DNA of 64,000 bases from positions 248,001 through 312,000 of the forward strand of contig UBWZ01000008.1 in the NCBI GenBank assembly GCA_900469345.1, read 5' to 3'. This DNA comes from Hyphomicrobiales bacterium (GTDB taxonomy: Bacteria > Pseudomonadota > Alphaproteobacteria > Rhizobiales > Rhizobiaceae). Numbering within the stretch: position 1 is the stretch's first letter; each line of letters starts with the position of its first letter. Positions 15,473 through 25,045 of the stretch are shown here, in pieces. The notes beneath the pieces are model-generated. The model did no database searches and was not told the origin of the DNA. It worked only from the letters and a program-made list of their open reading frames with translations. The position numbers were made by a program, and so were the translations under genes.

Positions 15473-17374
15473 ATGGGTCATCCCGCAGAACATCATGCCA
15501 CCGAGAAAATGAAGGCCCAGAGCCTGTTCTCGCTTGCGCTCGGATCCGTTGGCGTCGTCTACGGCGATATCGGCACCAGTCCGCTCTACGCCTTTCGCGA
15601 GGCCCTGAAGCCCGTCGCCCATGATGGCGTCACTGAAGCGGAGATCATCGGTCTCATCTCGCTGATGATCTGGACGCTGACGATCATCGTCACCTTCAAG
15701 TACGTCCTCTTTCTGCTGCGCGCCGACAACGACGGCGAGGGCGGCACGCTGTCGCTGCTGGCCCTGTTGACGAAGGGCGCGAGCGGCAGCCGCGCCATGC
15801 TGATGCTGCTCGGCCTTGTCGGGGCAGCCCTGTTCCTGGGCGATGCCATGATCACGCCGGCGCTCTCGGTGATGTCGGCCGTCGAGGGGCTCAAACTGGT
15901 CGCCCCGTCGCTGCAAAGCGCCGTCCTGCCGATTTCCGTCGGCATCCTGATCGCGCTGTTTGCCATCCAGTCGAAAGGAACCGGCATTGTCGCCCGCTTT
16001 TTCGGCCCGATCACGGCGGTCTGGTTTCTCGTCCTCGGCGCCGGCGGCATTGCCCATCTGTTTGACGATCTCGCCATTCTGGCGGCCTTCAATCCATGGC
16101 ACGCCATCCAGTTCATGCTGCGGGAGGGCTTTGTCGGCATCGTCGTGCTCGGCGCCGTCTTCCTGACTGTCACCGGTGCCGAAGCGCTCTATGCGGATCT
16201 CGGCCATTTCGGCCGCCGTCCCATCCAGTGGGCCTGGTTCCTGCTCGTCTTCCCGGCCCTGACCCTCAACTATCTCGGGCAGGGGGCGCTGGTGCTGAAG
16301 CGCCCGGAAGCGATCTCCGACCCCTTCTACCTGATGTTCCCGGAATGGGCGCTGCTGCCCATGGTCATCCTTGCAACCGCGGCGACCATCATCGCCAGCC
16401 AGGCGGTGATCACCGGCGCCTTTTCGCTGGTGCGCCAGGCGATCCATCTCGGCTACCTGCCGCGCATGCAGATCCAGTTCACATCGGAGACCAACACCGG
16501 GCAGATTTTCCTGCCGAGCGTCAACACCCTGCTGCTCGTAGGGGTCATTGCGCTGGTGCTCGGTTTTGAAAGCTCCGATGCGCTGGCGACCGCCTACGGC
16601 ATCTCGGTGACCGGCGCCATGGTGGTGACCACGCTGATGGCCTTCGAGTTCGTACGCTTGAAATGGCGTTGGCCGCAAAGCCTGGCGATCGCCGCCCTGG
16701 CGCCGCTTCTGGCCCTGGAAGTCGTCTTCCTCGGCGCCAACCTGCTCAAGATCCACGATGGCGGCTGGGTGCCGGTCATGATGGCGATCATCTTCACCAT
16801 CGTCATGTGGACCTGGCGCCGCGGTGCGGGCATCCTGTTCGAAAAGACCCGCCGCATCGACGTGCCGCTTGGAACCTTCATCCCCATGGTGGAGAAGAAG
16901 AGCGACCATGCGCCGGTATCCGTGCCCGGCATTGCGATCTTCCTGACCGGCGATCCGGAAACCGCACCGGCCGCCCTGTTGCACAACATCAAGCACAACC
17001 ACGTCCTGCACGAGAAGAACGTGATCCTGACGATCACCACGGTCAACAAGCCGCGCGTCTCGCTGGAGCAGCGCTTCCGCATCGAGAAACTCTCGGACCG
17101 TTTTACGTTGATCGAGCTGCGCTTCGGTTTCATGCAGTCGCACAACGTGTCGCAGGCGCTTGCCTACCTGCGCAAGACCGGGTTCAAGTTCGACATCATG
17201 TCGACCTCCTTCTATCTCGGACGACGCAAGCTCGTGCCGGATGCCGCGTCGGGCATGCCGATGTGGCAGGACAAGCTGTTCATCGCCATGGCGAATGCGG
17301 CGACCGATCCGTCCGACTATTTCCACCTGCCGGCCAACCGGGTCGTCGAACTCGGCTCGCACGTCATCATCTAG
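15473..17374 (+). CDS. kup: low-affinity potassium transporter Kup
   Basis: Kup is a K+/H+ symporter of the KUP/HAK/KT family. The 633-residue protein (family 620-640) has about 12 membrane segments across residues ~20-445 and a ~190-residue cytoplasmic tail. The N-terminal signature '[23 protein letters not shown]' and '[18 protein letters not shown]' are clear. The start at 15473 (MGHPAEHH) was chosen because it clears the corA stop; its ribosome-binding site is weak. An open frame extends upstream into corA but is not needed. A hairpin (CAGCG...CGCTG) lies just after the stop without a T-run. Confidence 0.95.
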   Translation: MGHPAEHHATEKMKAQSLFSLALGSVGVVYGDIGTSPLYAFREALKPVAHDGVTEAEIIGLISLMIWTLTIIVTFKYVLFLLRADNDGEGGTLSLLALLTKGASGSRAMLMLLGLVGAALFLGDAMITPALSVMSAVEGLKLVAPSLQSAVLPISVGILIALFAIQSKGTGIVARFFGPITAVWFLVLGAGGIAHLFDDLAILAAFNPWHAIQFMLREGFVGIVVLGAVFLTVTGAEALYADLGHFGRRPIQWAWFLLVFPALTLNYLGQGALVLKRPEAISDPFYLMFPEWALLPMVILATAATIIASQAVITGAFSLVRQAIHLGYLPRMQIQFTSETNTGQIFLPSVNTLLLVGVIALVLGFESSDALATAYGISVTGAMVVTTLMAFEFVRLKWRWPQSLAIAALAPLLALEVVFLGANLLKIHDGGWVPVMMAIIFTIVMWTWRRGAGILFEKTRRIDVPLGTFIPMVEKKSDHAPVSVPGIAIFLTGDPETAPAALLHNIKHNHVLHEKNVILTITTVNKPRVSLEQRFRIEKLSDRFTLIELRFGFMQSHNVSQALAYLRKTGFKFDIMSTSFYLGRRKLVPDAASGMPMWQDKLFIAMANAATDPSDYFHLPANRVVELGSHVII

Positions 17375-17532
17375 CCGGCCAGCGGAGCGCTTCGCTGACC
17401 CTCGGTGCTGACGTTTATGTGATATTGCTGAAATAGTAGAGCATCCAATCCCCCGGGAATGCAGGCGTTAACCGCTCATCAAGGTTAATGATTCATCTTC
17501 GCCAGGTCGATTTGCCTTGTGGAGTAACCAGT

Positions 17533-18705
17533 TTGCGTTCGAAGAGTCTTGTGCGTCGCAAGTCCTCGTCCCGCTGGGATGGGTGGCTTTCACCGGCCGT
17601 GTTCGGCCTCGCCTCCTGGCTGATGTTCCCGGCCGTTCCCGCCCAGGGCGATCTGGCGGATCTGTTTTCCGGCGTCGGTACCGGCGCCGAGCAGTGGCGC
17701 ATGGTCTTGACCAACTCGCCGGCCGGGTCGGTCCACACCGCCTCCTTGTCCTTTCCGGGTGGGGCAGGGGCTGCCGGCGGCGATGCCGGCATTACTCTGC
17801 CCGACGGCCGCAAGCTTGCCCTCGCCGGTGACGGCAAGCCGCAGGACGATACGCCCGACGAAGATCGCGTGAAACGCACGGACAAGAAGGGCCGGATTGT
17901 CGCCGTCGAGCGGATGCAGCCGCCCAAGGCCTTTTCCGCAGGCTCGGTGCTGCAGCGCTCCAGCAGCCTGACCTCCCCCATTGAACAGGGCGACGAGATG
18001 ACGGCCTTCGTCAAGGCCGATCAGGACGAACAGCCCGTCGAACTCGCCGCCTTCTATTTCCGCAAGGATGAAGCGGAGCCGGGTTCCGAGCTGCCGCCAA
18101 TGATCGCGAGCCTCGTCACCAATGACCAGGCCGATGTTCTGGCCACCGCCTATGCCGCGGCAAAGCCCGATTTCTCCAAGGAATCACCCTTTGACGCCAT
18201 CTTGAAGGACAAGCCCAAGGCCGGCCGCTTCATCCCGCCGATCGGTCCCGAGGATCATGCTTGGGCAGCATCGCCCCTGCCGCCGGTGGTGTTTTCGCCG
18301 CAGGAGCAGCAATGCCTCGCCTCCGGCGTCTATTTCGAGGCGCGCGGCGAATCCGTGCGGGGGCAGGCAGCGGTCGCTCAGGTCATCCTCAACCGGGTGC
18401 GCAACCCTTCCTATCCGAAAACCATCTGCGACGTCGTCTACCAGAACGAGGACTGGCGCAATCGCTGCCAGTTCTCGTTTGCCTGCGACAACATCCAGGA
18501 CCGCATCCGTTCGCCGGAGCACTGGGACATGGCGCGTGAAGTGGCCATGGCCGTCACGGCCGGCAAGATCTGGCTGCCGGAAGTGGGCTCGGCCACGCAC
18601 TACCATGCGGTCTACGTTCGTCCCACCTGGGCCAAGACCATGAAGAAGGTCGGCCGGATTGGTCTGCACGTGTTCTACAGAACCTATGGTGGTGGTTGGA
18701 GCTGA
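17533..18705 (+). CDS. SleB/CwlJ-type cell wall hydrolase
   Basis: The protein has ~390 residues. An N-terminal hydrophobic segment (~20-40, 'VFGLASWLMFPAVPAQG') acts as signal or anchor, and residues ~40-260 are a low-similarity region. A C-terminal Hydrolase_2 domain (~270-390) contains 'CLASGVYFEARGESVRGQAAVAQVILNRV', 'ICDVVYQN' and 'CQFSFACD', as in SleB-type lytic transglycosylases. It likely acts on periplasmic peptidoglycan. The start was placed at TTG 17533 because GGAG lies 8 bases upstream; the ATG at 17488 is in frame but lacks a ribosome-binding site. It is not a sporulation gene here; these hydrolases are common in non-sporing Rhizobiales. Confidence 0.88.
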   Translation: MRSKSLVRRKSSSRWDGWLSPAVFGLASWLMFPAVPAQGDLADLFSGVGTGAEQWRMVLTNSPAGSVHTASLSFPGGAGAAGGDAGITLPDGRKLALAGDGKPQDDTPDEDRVKRTDKKGRIVAVERMQPPKAFSAGSVLQRSSSLTSPIEQGDEMTAFVKADQDEQPVELAAFYFRKDEAEPGSELPPMIASLVTNDQADVLATAYAAAKPDFSKESPFDAILKDKPKAGRFIPPIGPEDHAWAASPLPPVVFSPQEQQCLASGVYFEARGESVRGQAAVAQVILNRVRNPSYPKTICDVVYQNEDWRNRCQFSFACDNIQDRIRSPEHWDMAREVAMAVTAGKIWLPEVGSATHYHAVYVRPTWAKTMKKVGRIGLHVFYRTYGGGWS

Positions 18706-18821
18706 TACCCGCCGCCAGGCAGCGGCGATTCCCGTGTAAGTTTTGCACCGGTTGCTGGCGCGGGCTTCTAACCGATTGAAAAACGTGCGTTAATTTCCTC
18801 TGAATGAACCATGTCGCACGC

Positions 18822-18850
18822 CTTGACTATGCCGGCTCCCAAAACTATGT
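18822..18850 (+). promoter_or_regulatory. promoter of the F0 ATP synthase operon
   Basis: CTTGAC (18822-18827), a 17-base spacer and CTATGT (18845-18850) match the rhizobial sigma-70-type consensus CTTGAC-N17-CTATAT at 11 of 12 positions. The transcript would begin about 95 bases upstream of atpI. Confidence 0.65.
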
Positions 18851-18951
18851 TGCGCGCGACTTGAAAACCGGGCGGAAGGCGCAAAATCCCTCGCTGGCTG
18901 CGTCGATTGCAGCCGATCGGCACCGATGGGAAGGCCGTGGGGAGGATGCAT

Positions 18952-19317
18952 ATGACGGACGACCGGGATGATGGTCTGGAAGAGCGCCGCAAGCGCCTTT
19001 CCGCTGATTTGGCGGCAAGGGGTGTGGAGGACGCGGCAGAGGCGAAGCGGGACGCGCAATCTGACGAAAGCCGGCGGGGTATGGCCCTCGGCTTCAAGAT
19101 TTCCTCCGAATTCATCGCCGCGGTCGCAGTGGGGGCTGTTCTAGGCTATCTGCTAGGGCTTGTATGGCCGGCGTCGAAGCCGTGGGGGTTGATTATCTTG
19201 CTCCTCCTTGGTTTCTGTGCAGGCGTTCTGAACGTCCTTCGGGCGGTCGGCATGGTGGCTCCGCCGCCGAGCCTGACCGGCGAAACGGATAAGAATGGGA
19301 AAAAGGGCGGCCGCTGA
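18952..19317 (+). CDS. atpI: ATP synthase protein I
   Basis: AtpI is a small membrane protein that helps assemble the c-ring. The 121-residue protein has a charged N-terminus ('LEERRKRLSADLAARG'), then two membrane helices ('FIAAVAVGAVLGYLLGLVW' and 'GLIILLLLGFCAGVLNVLR'), and a basic tail. It is the first gene of the F0 cluster. Start at 18952 is favoured by GGGGAGG 6 bases upstream; an ATG 6 bases earlier is a less well spaced alternative. It is followed by atpB after 58 bases. Confidence 0.9.
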   Translation: MTDDRDDGLEERRKRLSADLAARGVEDAAEAKRDAQSDESRRGMALGFKISSEFIAAVAVGAVLGYLLGLVWPASKPWGLIILLLLGFCAGVLNVLRAVGMVAPPPSLTGETDKNGKKGGR

Positions 19318-19375
19318 GCTGCTCTCCCAACAATGAATGGTGCCGCTGGGGCGGCCAAGGATAAAGAGGTAGACG

Positions 19376-20128
19376 GTGGCAAACGATCCGATCCATCAGT
19401 TTCAGATCAGCAAGATCGTTCCGATCGAAATCGGCGGCCTCGACTTCTCGTTCACGAACGCTTCGCTGTTCATGGTGGCGACTGTCGCCTGTGCGGCCGG
19501 CTTCCTGTACTTCGCGACGTCGCAGCGCAGCCTGATCCCGGGTCGCGGCCAGTCGGTCGCCGAAATGTCCTACGAATTCATCGCCAACATGCTGCGCGAA
19601 GGCGCCGGCAGCGGCGGCATGAAGTTCTTCCCGCTGGTCTTCTCGCTGTTCATGTTCGTGCTGACGGCCAACCTCCTCGGCATGTTCCCGTATTTCTACA
19701 CGATCACCAGCCAGATCATCGTTACTTTCGCGCTTGCGGTTCTGGTGATTGCCACGGTCCTGATCTACGGCTTCTACAAGCACGGCTTCCATTTCCTGCA
19801 GCTGTTCGTGCCGAGCGGTGTTCCGGGCGCGCTTCTGCCGCTCGTCGTCACCATCGAAATCATCTCTTTCCTGTCCCGTCCGGTATCGCTGTCGGTTCGT
19901 CTTTTCGCGAACATGCTGGCAGGCCATATCACGCTGAAAGTGTTCGCGGGCTTCGTTGCCTCGCTGGGAGCACTGGGCGCGCTTGGCATCGGCGGCGCAA
20001 TCCTGCCTCTACTCATGACCGTCGCCTTGACCGGTCTCGAATTCCTCGTCGCCTTCCTCCAGGCCTACGTCTTTGCGGTGCTGACTTGCATGTACCTCAA
20101 CGATGCAGTTCATCCCGGCGGGCACTAA
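19376..20128 (+). CDS. atpB: F0F1 ATP synthase subunit a
   Basis: Subunit a forms the proton half-channels of F0. The 250-residue protein begins '[10 protein letters not shown]' and has five to six membrane helices. The essential arginine is in '[13 protein letters not shown]' near residue 176, followed by the conserved '[24 protein letters not shown]'. The start codon is GTG with a GAGG upstream. It lies in the order atpI-atpB-atpE-atpF'-atpF typical of Alphaproteobacteria, where F1 genes are elsewhere. Confidence 0.98.
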   Translation: MANDPIHQFQISKIVPIEIGGLDFSFTNASLFMVATVACAAGFLYFATSQRSLIPGRGQSVAEMSYEFIANMLREGAGSGGMKFFPLVFSLFMFVLTANLLGMFPYFYTITSQIIVTFALAVLVIATVLIYGFYKHGFHFLQLFVPSGVPGALLPLVVTIEIISFLSRPVSLSVRLFANMLAGHITLKVFAGFVASLGALGALGIGGAILPLLMTVALTGLEFLVAFLQAYVFAVLTCMYLNDAVHPGGH

Positions 20129-20195
20129 GGATAACGACATTGGCGTCCTGAGGCGTCAGTCATCAGCCGCAACAACCATTTCGAAGGAGTTTCTC

Positions 20196-20423
20196 ATGGA
20201 AGCGGAAGCAGCAAAGTACATCGGTGCAGGCCTGGCTTGCTTTGGCATGGCCGGCACGGCTCTCGGCCTCGGCAATATCTTCGGCAGCTACCTGTCGGGC
20301 GCTCTGCGCAACCCGTCCGCCGCTGACAGCCAGTTCGGCCGTCTGGTATTCGGCTTCGCCGTTACGGAAGCTCTGGGCATCTTCTCGCTGCTCATCGCTC
20401 TCCTCCTGCTCTACGCAGTCTGA
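20196..20423 (+). CDS. atpE: F0F1 ATP synthase subunit c
   Basis: This 75-residue hairpin proteolipid forms the rotor ring. The two helices are joined by the polar 'RNPSA' loop, and the proton-binding glutamate is in the second helix ('FAVTEALGIF', near residue 58). The glycine-rich first helix 'GAGLACFGMAGTALGLGNIFGSYL' is typical. ATG 20196 follows GAAGGAG by 6 bases. No Na+-binding signature residues are apparent, so proton coupling is expected. Confidence 0.97.
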   Translation: MEAEAAKYIGAGLACFGMAGTALGLGNIFGSYLSGALRNPSAADSQFGRLVFGFAVTEALGIFSLLIALLLLYAV

Positions 20424-20502
20424 GCCTTTACCGGGCTTTGGGATCACGGCGGCCCGTCACGGGGCGCCGTGATCTGTCATATGAATACACCTGGAGGTGA
20501 TG

Positions 20503-21147
20503 ATGTTCGTGACCTCGGCATATGCGCAGACCGCGCCGGCCGCTCCTGAAACTCCTGCAGCACCGGGCGCCGCCCCGGCAGGGGATACGCATGCCGCGCC
20601 GGCAGGCGAAACGCATACCGAAACCGGCGCCCCGCACGGCGGCGAGCATGGCGGCACGTTCCCGCCCTTCGACTCGACCTATTATCCGTCGATGCTGCTG
20701 TGGCTCGTCATCACGTTCGGCCTCTTCTACATTCTCATCAAGAACGTCATCGTTCCGCGCGTTGGCGGCATCATCGAGAACCGTCAGGGCCGCATCGCCC
20801 AGGATCTCGACGAAGCCGGCCGCCTGAAGGCGGAAGCCGATGCCGCCGTTGCGACCTATGAGCGCGAGCTCGCCGCAGCCCGCGCCAAGTCGCACGCCAT
20901 CGCTGAAAACGCCCGCGAATCGGCCAAGGCCAAGGCGACGGCTGATCGCAACGCCATCGAAGCTGAACTGTCCCAGAAGCTGTCCGCTGCGGAAGCCCGG
21001 ATCGGCGAGATCAAGGCCCAGGCCTTCACGCAGGTCGGCCAGATCGCGGAAGACACCGCGTCGGCGATCGTTGATCTCTTGATCGGCGGCAAGGCAACCA
21101 GTGACGACATCAAGGCTGCCGTAGCGGCTGCGAAGACGGGAGCCTGA
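20503..21147 (+). CDS. atpG: F0F1 ATP synthase subunit b'
   Basis: This is the second, divergent peripheral-stalk b subunit of photosynthetic-type and alphaproteobacterial ATP synthases. The 214-residue protein has a signal-like start ('VTSAYAQ') and a long Ala/Pro/Thr/His-rich N-terminal stretch (~10-55). One membrane helix follows ('[16 protein letters not shown]', ~65-80), then a long coiled coil. The Ala/Pro extension is longer than in subunit b. Start was set at ATG 20503, with GGAGG 5 bases upstream; a GTG and an ATG within 6 bases upstream are also in frame. The gene is 4 bases from atpF. Confidence 0.92.
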   Translation: MFVTSAYAQTAPAAPETPAAPGAAPAGDTHAAPAGETHTETGAPHGGEHGGTFPPFDSTYYPSMLLWLVITFGLFYILIKNVIVPRVGGIIENRQGRIAQDLDEAGRLKAEADAAVATYERELAAARAKSHAIAENARESAKAKATADRNAIEAELSQKLSAAEARIGEIKAQAFTQVGQIAEDTASAIVDLLIGGKATSDDIKAAVAAAKTGA

Positions 21148-21151
21148 TCTG

Positions 21152-21637
21152 ATGACCTATGACGCAACATTTTTCGCGCTTGTCGGCCTCATCCTCTTCT
21201 TCGTCCTGATCGCCTATCTCAAGGTGCCGGGCATGATGGCGAAGTCGCTCGATCAGCGCGCCGAAAACATCCGCAAGGAACTCGACGAGGCCAAGCGCCT
21301 TCGCGAGGAAGCCCAGGTCCTGCTCGGCGAATACCAGCGCAAGCGCAAGGAAGCCGAAGCCGACGCCGCCGAGATTCTGGCGTCTGCCGAACGCGAAGCC
21401 GCAGCGCTGATGCAGGAAGCCCGCCAGAAGACCGAGGAATTCGTCGCCCGCCGCAACGTGCTGTCGGAGCAGAAGATCCGTCAGGCCGAATCGGACGCGG
21501 TTGCAGCCGTTCGCTCGGCGGCCGTCGACCTCGCGATTGCAGCGGCAGGCAAGGTGATTGCCGACAAGACCGATGGCTCGACCCAGAACGCCCTGTTCCA
21601 GGACGCCGTCGGCAAGGTTCAGGCCCGACTGAACTAG
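21152..21637 (+). CDS. atpF: F0F1 ATP synthase subunit b
   Basis: The peripheral-stalk b subunit has 161 residues. A membrane helix ('FFALVGLILFFVLIAYL') spans residues ~5-22, followed by a long, charged coiled coil rich in Ala/Glu/Arg/Lys. It dimerises with b' to hold F1 against subunit a. It begins 4 bases after the b' stop and is the last gene of the operon, followed by an intrinsic terminator. Confidence 0.95.
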   Translation: MTYDATFFALVGLILFFVLIAYLKVPGMMAKSLDQRAENIRKELDEAKRLREEAQVLLGEYQRKRKEAEADAAEILASAEREAAALMQEARQKTEEFVARRNVLSEQKIRQAESDAVAAVRSAAVDLAIAAAGKVIADKTDGSTQNALFQDAVGKVQARLN

Positions 21638-21662
21638 GCACGGCCAATCGCGCACGAACACG

Positions 21663-21690
21663 AAGCCGGGTGAAAGCCCGGCTTTTTTTT
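21663..21690 (+). terminator. intrinsic terminator of the atp operon
   Basis: AAGCCGGG and CCCGGCTT form an 8-bp stem with a 6-base TGAAAG loop, followed by an uninterrupted run of T. It sits 25 bases after the atpF stop. Confidence 0.92.
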
Positions 21691-21809
21691 ATGCCCAGCC
21701 GGCACCTTGGCTGTCCCTCATGGCTTGGTGGAGGTGATACCGCGAAGTGTCGGCATGCTCTGGCAACGCCGTCACTCGTCCTGAAATTTTAGGCGTGCAG
21801 GAGGACCGA

Positions 21810-22496
21810 TCAGGTCTCGGGCAGTACGACGATGTCGACCGGCTCGTCCTTGCGCAAGGGCCGGAAGCTCATCCGATGCAGCCGGCAGGGGCCGTGGGCC
21901 TCGATGCCGTTGCGGTGCTGCAGCGTACCGTAGCCCGCATGGTTGGCAAAGCCATAGACCGGGAAGACCTGGTGGGCGCGCGTCATCATCCGGTCGCGCG
22001 TCACTTTGGCGATGATCGAAGCTGCCGCGATCGAAACCGACCGGGCATCTCCCTTGATGACGGCCTTGCCGGCGCAGCAGAGCCCCTGGGGCACGTCGCG
22101 GCCATCGCACAGTACATAGGCGGGCGTCAGGCTGAGGCCCGCCACCGCCCGCCGCATGGCATCGAGGCTTGCCCGCAGGATGTTGCGTTCGTCGATGTGA
22201 CGAGGACTGGAGGCCGCGATCGAGACCTCGGCCGTCGCCATGATCGCCTTGAACAGGATTTCCCGCTGGTTTACCGTCAGCTGCTTGGAATCGTTGAGGC
22301 CGGGCGGGATATTGTCAGGGTCGAGAATGACCGCGGCGGCAACCACGGGACCTGCCAGAGGGCCGCGGCCGGCCTCGTCCGTCCCGGCGACGGGCCAATG
22401 CCCGGCACCGCGCGCCACAAGCTCCAGGCTGAAATCCGGAACCAGCGGCACTTCGTCGAACAGCATCGGAGTATCGGGCGGCGTGCGAAGCAACAT
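21810..22496 (-). CDS. rnhB: ribonuclease HII
   Basis: RNase HII removes misincorporated ribonucleotides and RNA primers from DNA-RNA hybrids. The 228-residue protein has the catalytic start '[21 protein letters not shown]' (Asp-Glu pair near residue 40), 'DSKQL', 'DG' in 'VLCDGRD', and 'KVTRDRMM'. The reading frame is open for 153 further bases upstream (GTG at 22649). ATG 22496 is preferred because GAGG lies 9 bases upstream and the resulting length suits the family. It runs convergently to the atp operon and is downstream of the radical SAM gene on the same strand. Confidence 0.93.
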   Translation of the reverse strand: MLLRTPPDTPMLFDEVPLVPDFSLELVARGAGHWPVAGTDEAGRGPLAGPVVAAAVILDPDNIPPGLNDSKQLTVNQREILFKAIMATAEVSIAASSPRHIDERNILRASLDAMRRAVAGLSLTPAYVLCDGRDVPQGLCCAGKAVIKGDARSVSIAAASIIAKVTRDRMMTRAHQVFPVYGFANHAGYGTLQHRNGIEAHGPCRLHRMSFRPLRKDEPVDIVVLPET

Positions 22497-22681
22497 GGCG
22501 GCAACCTCGCACGCCGGCCCGATCTCCTGCAACCCCGGAAAGCGGGTGCGGCTCCGCTTTCCACCGCCCGGCCTCGGGGGCAGGGCGGCGGCTCCGGGAT
22601 AGTTTCCGGAACGCGACGAGGCGGCGACGCGGTCCGAAATCGAATTCACGGCGGCCGGTCATAAAGGCGCCGGCCGCCGGG

Positions 22682-23839
22682 TCAGAGCAGCGACAGCTGG
22701 ATCCCCGCTCCGTTGGGGCGGATGAACAGGTCGTCGCGGAGCGGCAGCCCGCGGCGCACCATGCCGAGCCTCTTGGTGGCCATTTCGAACCGCCGGCCGA
22801 TCTGCCAGGCATAGGGACCGGCACCCTTCATCCGCTTGCCGAATTCGGCATCATAGTCCTTGCCGCCGCGCATTGAGCGCACCAGCGACATGACGTGACG
22901 GTAGCGGTCCGGATAGTTCTGCAGCAGCCAGTCGCGGAACAGCGGGCTTACTTCCAGCGGCAGGCGCAGCAGCACGTAGCTCGCTTCGCTGGCGCCGGCC
23001 GCATGTCCTGCGTCGAGGATCCGCTCGATCTCGTGGTCGTTGAGCGCCGGAATGATCGGCGCCACCAGCATGCCCGTCGGGATGCCGGCATCCGTTAGGG
23101 CCTTGATCGCTTCCAGCCGTTTCGGCGGCGTCGAGGCACGGGGCTCCATGCTGCGGGCGAGCTTGCGGTCGAGTGTCGTGACCGAAATCCCGACTTTCGC
23201 CAGCCCCTTCGACGCCATGTCGGAAAGAATGTCGATGTCTCGGGTGATGAGCGCAGACTTGGTGACGATCGCGACGGGATGGTTGGCCTTCTGCAGCACT
23301 TCGAGGATCTGCCGCATGATGCGCCATTCCCGTTCGATCGGCTGGTACGGGTCGGTGTTGGTGCCGATCGCGATCGCCCTCACCTTGTAGTCCGGCCGGC
23401 TCAACTCCCGTTCCAGCAACCTTGGCACGTCCGGCTTGGCAAACAGCTTCGCCTCGAAATCCAGTCCCGGCGACAGCCCCATGAAACTGTGCGTCGGTCG
23501 CGCAAAACAGTAGATGCAGCCGTGCTCGCAGCCGCGATAGGGATTGATCGAACGATCGAAGGAGATGTCGGGCGAGTCGTTGCGGGTAATCGCCGTTTTC
23601 GGCTTCTCCACCTGCACTTCGGTCCGGAACGGCTCCATCTCCTCGAGGCTTTGCCAGCCGTCGTCGAAGGCCTCGCGCCGCTCGCTTTCGAACCGGCCGC
23701 TCGGGTTCAGCCCCGCACCCCTCCCGCGACGACGCTCCGCCTCGACCCGCAACCCGGAGGCGCTGACCAAAGCGTCGGCAATATCGGGCGTATGAGCAGG
23801 CGCAAACGCGACCTGCCGCAGATGGGACAGCTCTGTCAT
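22682..23839 (-). CDS. PA0069-family radical SAM protein
   Basis: The 385-residue protein has the radical SAM cluster motif 'CEHGCIYCFARP' (Cys-x3-Cys-x2-Cys) near residue 107, and a preceding 'DISFDRSINPYRGC' typical of SplB-like/PA0069 proteins. 'AIGTNTDPYQPIE' is a further family landmark. The reaction is not established; the group resembles spore photoproduct lyase-type enzymes but lacks that assignment. An N-terminal ~60-residue basic region is specific to this subgroup. The ATG has GAGGAG 8 bases upstream. It is separated from rnhB by 185 bases. Confidence 0.85.
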   Translation of the reverse strand: MTELSHLRQVAFAPAHTPDIADALVSASGLRVEAERRRGRGAGLNPSGRFESERREAFDDGWQSLEEMEPFRTEVQVEKPKTAITRNDSPDISFDRSINPYRGCEHGCIYCFARPTHSFMGLSPGLDFEAKLFAKPDVPRLLERELSRPDYKVRAIAIGTNTDPYQPIEREWRIMRQILEVLQKANHPVAIVTKSALITRDIDILSDMASKGLAKVGISVTTLDRKLARSMEPRASTPPKRLEAIKALTDAGIPTGMLVAPIIPALNDHEIERILDAGHAAGASEASYVLLRLPLEVSPLFRDWLLQNYPDRYRHVMSLVRSMRGGKDYDAEFGKRMKGAGPYAWQIGRRFEMATKRLGMVRRGLPLRDDLFIRPNGAGIQLSLL

Positions 23840-23967
23840 GGGACGCTCCTCGCGGAAAATCTCCCGCGTTCATGAGGATATTCCTAACGCCAAAAAGAGA
23901 ACAATGCAAGAACAAAAGACCCAAAGCTTTTCTAGCAAGCCTGTGGATTGTGCGATAAACCTGCAGC

Positions 23968-24483
23968 ATGCTGACAGTGTTGATGGAATGCCGTAACCAT
24001 GAGGCGGAGCTTGCCCAGACGCTCTCGATCCTCGTTTCCGCCGCCGTGGAGGGTCTAGTCAGCGATGTGATCGTGCTCGATCACCAGTCGGAGGACGGGT
24101 CGTCGCGTGTCGCGGATGCGGCCGGGTGTTATTTCCACAATGACTGGGAGCTGAGGGACGTGCTGCCGCTCGCGCGCGGAGAATGGCTGCTGCTGCTGGA
24201 ACCCGGGGCACGCCTGCAGGCGGGTTGGATCGACGAGACGGCTGAATTCATGGCGCTGAGCAGGCAGGTCGCGCAGTTTGCGCCGTCGCGCACGCATCGA
24301 CGTCCGTGGTGGAAGCGCATCGGCCGCAAGGGTGCGCCGCTCGAATACGGGCTGCTTTTGCCCAAGCAGGCGGCGATGGCGCTGGCAAAACCCGGCAACG
24401 GCCTCGAGGCGCTTGCCGCCGGCCACAAACGCGTTGGACTGGTCAGCGAGATCGTTCCCGCCGCGCTCGCCAAAGCGCGTTGA
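23968..24483 (+). CDS. short glycosyltransferase-2-like protein
   Basis: The 171-residue protein resembles only the N-terminal part of a GT-A glycosyltransferase. It starts 'MLTVLMECRNHEAELAQTLSILV', then has 'DVIVLDHQSEDGSSRVADAAGC' and 'LPLARGEWLLLLEPGARL', in the order of the nucleotide-sugar and DxD-type strands. The metal site is altered ('LLEPGA' instead of DxD), so activity is uncertain. No Shine-Dalgarno sequence is evident before the ATG. It ends 7 bases from the convergent moaB. Confidence 0.7.
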   Translation: MLTVLMECRNHEAELAQTLSILVSAAVEGLVSDVIVLDHQSEDGSSRVADAAGCYFHNDWELRDVLPLARGEWLLLLEPGARLQAGWIDETAEFMALSRQVAQFAPSRTHRRPWWKRIGRKGAPLEYGLLLPKQAAMALAKPGNGLEALAAGHKRVGLVSEIVPAALAKAR

Positions 24484-24490
24484 GGTCTGT

Positions 24491-25045
24491 TCAACCCTGT
24501 CCGCGCCGCAGGTGCTCGTCCAGCCGCGGCATGATCTCGATGAAATTGCAGGGCATGTGGCGATAATCGAGTTGCGCCTTCAAGATGCCGTCCCAGGCAT
24601 CCTTGCAGGCGCCGGGGGAACCGGGCAGCACGAAGATGAAGGTGGCGTTGGCCACGCCGCCGGTCGCCCGCGACTGGATGGTCGAGGTGCCGATCTTGTC
24701 GTAGGATATGCGGTGGAACACTTCCGAAAAGCCGTCCATCTTCTTTTCAAACAGCGGCTCCAGTGCCTCCGGGGTCACGTCGCGGCCGGTAAAGCCGGTC
24801 CCGCCGGTGGTGATCACCACATCGATCTCCGGATCGAGCGTCCAGGCGCGTACCTGTGCGGCGATCGCAGCCTTGTCGTCGGTGACAATGGCGCGCCCCT
24901 TCAGCACATGGCCGGCCTCGCCGATCCGCGCAGCGAGCGTATCGCCGGATTTGTCGTTTTCCAGGCTGCGCGTATCGGAAACGGTCAGCACCGCAATGCC
25001 GACGGGAATGAAGGGGCGGCTGTCGTCGATCCGGTTCATGGGCAT
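24491..25045 (-). CDS. moaB: molybdenum cofactor biosynthesis protein B
   Basis: This MogA/MoaB-type protein acts in molybdopterin adenylylation. The 184-residue protein has 'VLTVSDTRSLENDKSG', 'ITTGGTGFTGRDVTPEAL' and 'FVLPGSPGACKDAWDGIL' in the expected order. It overlaps the ispE stop; an in-frame ATG at 25039 forms a classic ATGA overlap and may be the true start. The ispE-moaB arrangement means Mo-cofactor and isoprenoid genes share a transcript with the TPR gene upstream. A ModE-like HTH protein is encoded 27 kb away. Confidence 0.93.
   Translation of the reverse strand: MPMNRIDDSRPFIPVGIAVLTVSDTRSLENDKSGDTLAARIGEAGHVLKGRAIVTDDKAAIAAQVRAWTLDPEIDVVITTGGTGFTGRDVTPEALEPLFEKKMDGFSEVFHRISYDKIGTSTIQSRATGGVANATFIFVLPGSPGACKDAWDGILKAQLDYRHMPCNFIEIMPRLDEHLRRGQG

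Noticed and set aside
15380..17362. 660-codon open frame opposite kup
   Set aside because: It mirrors a membrane transporter, which yields charged, Gln/His/Asp-rich nonsense on the other strand. No domain is seen.
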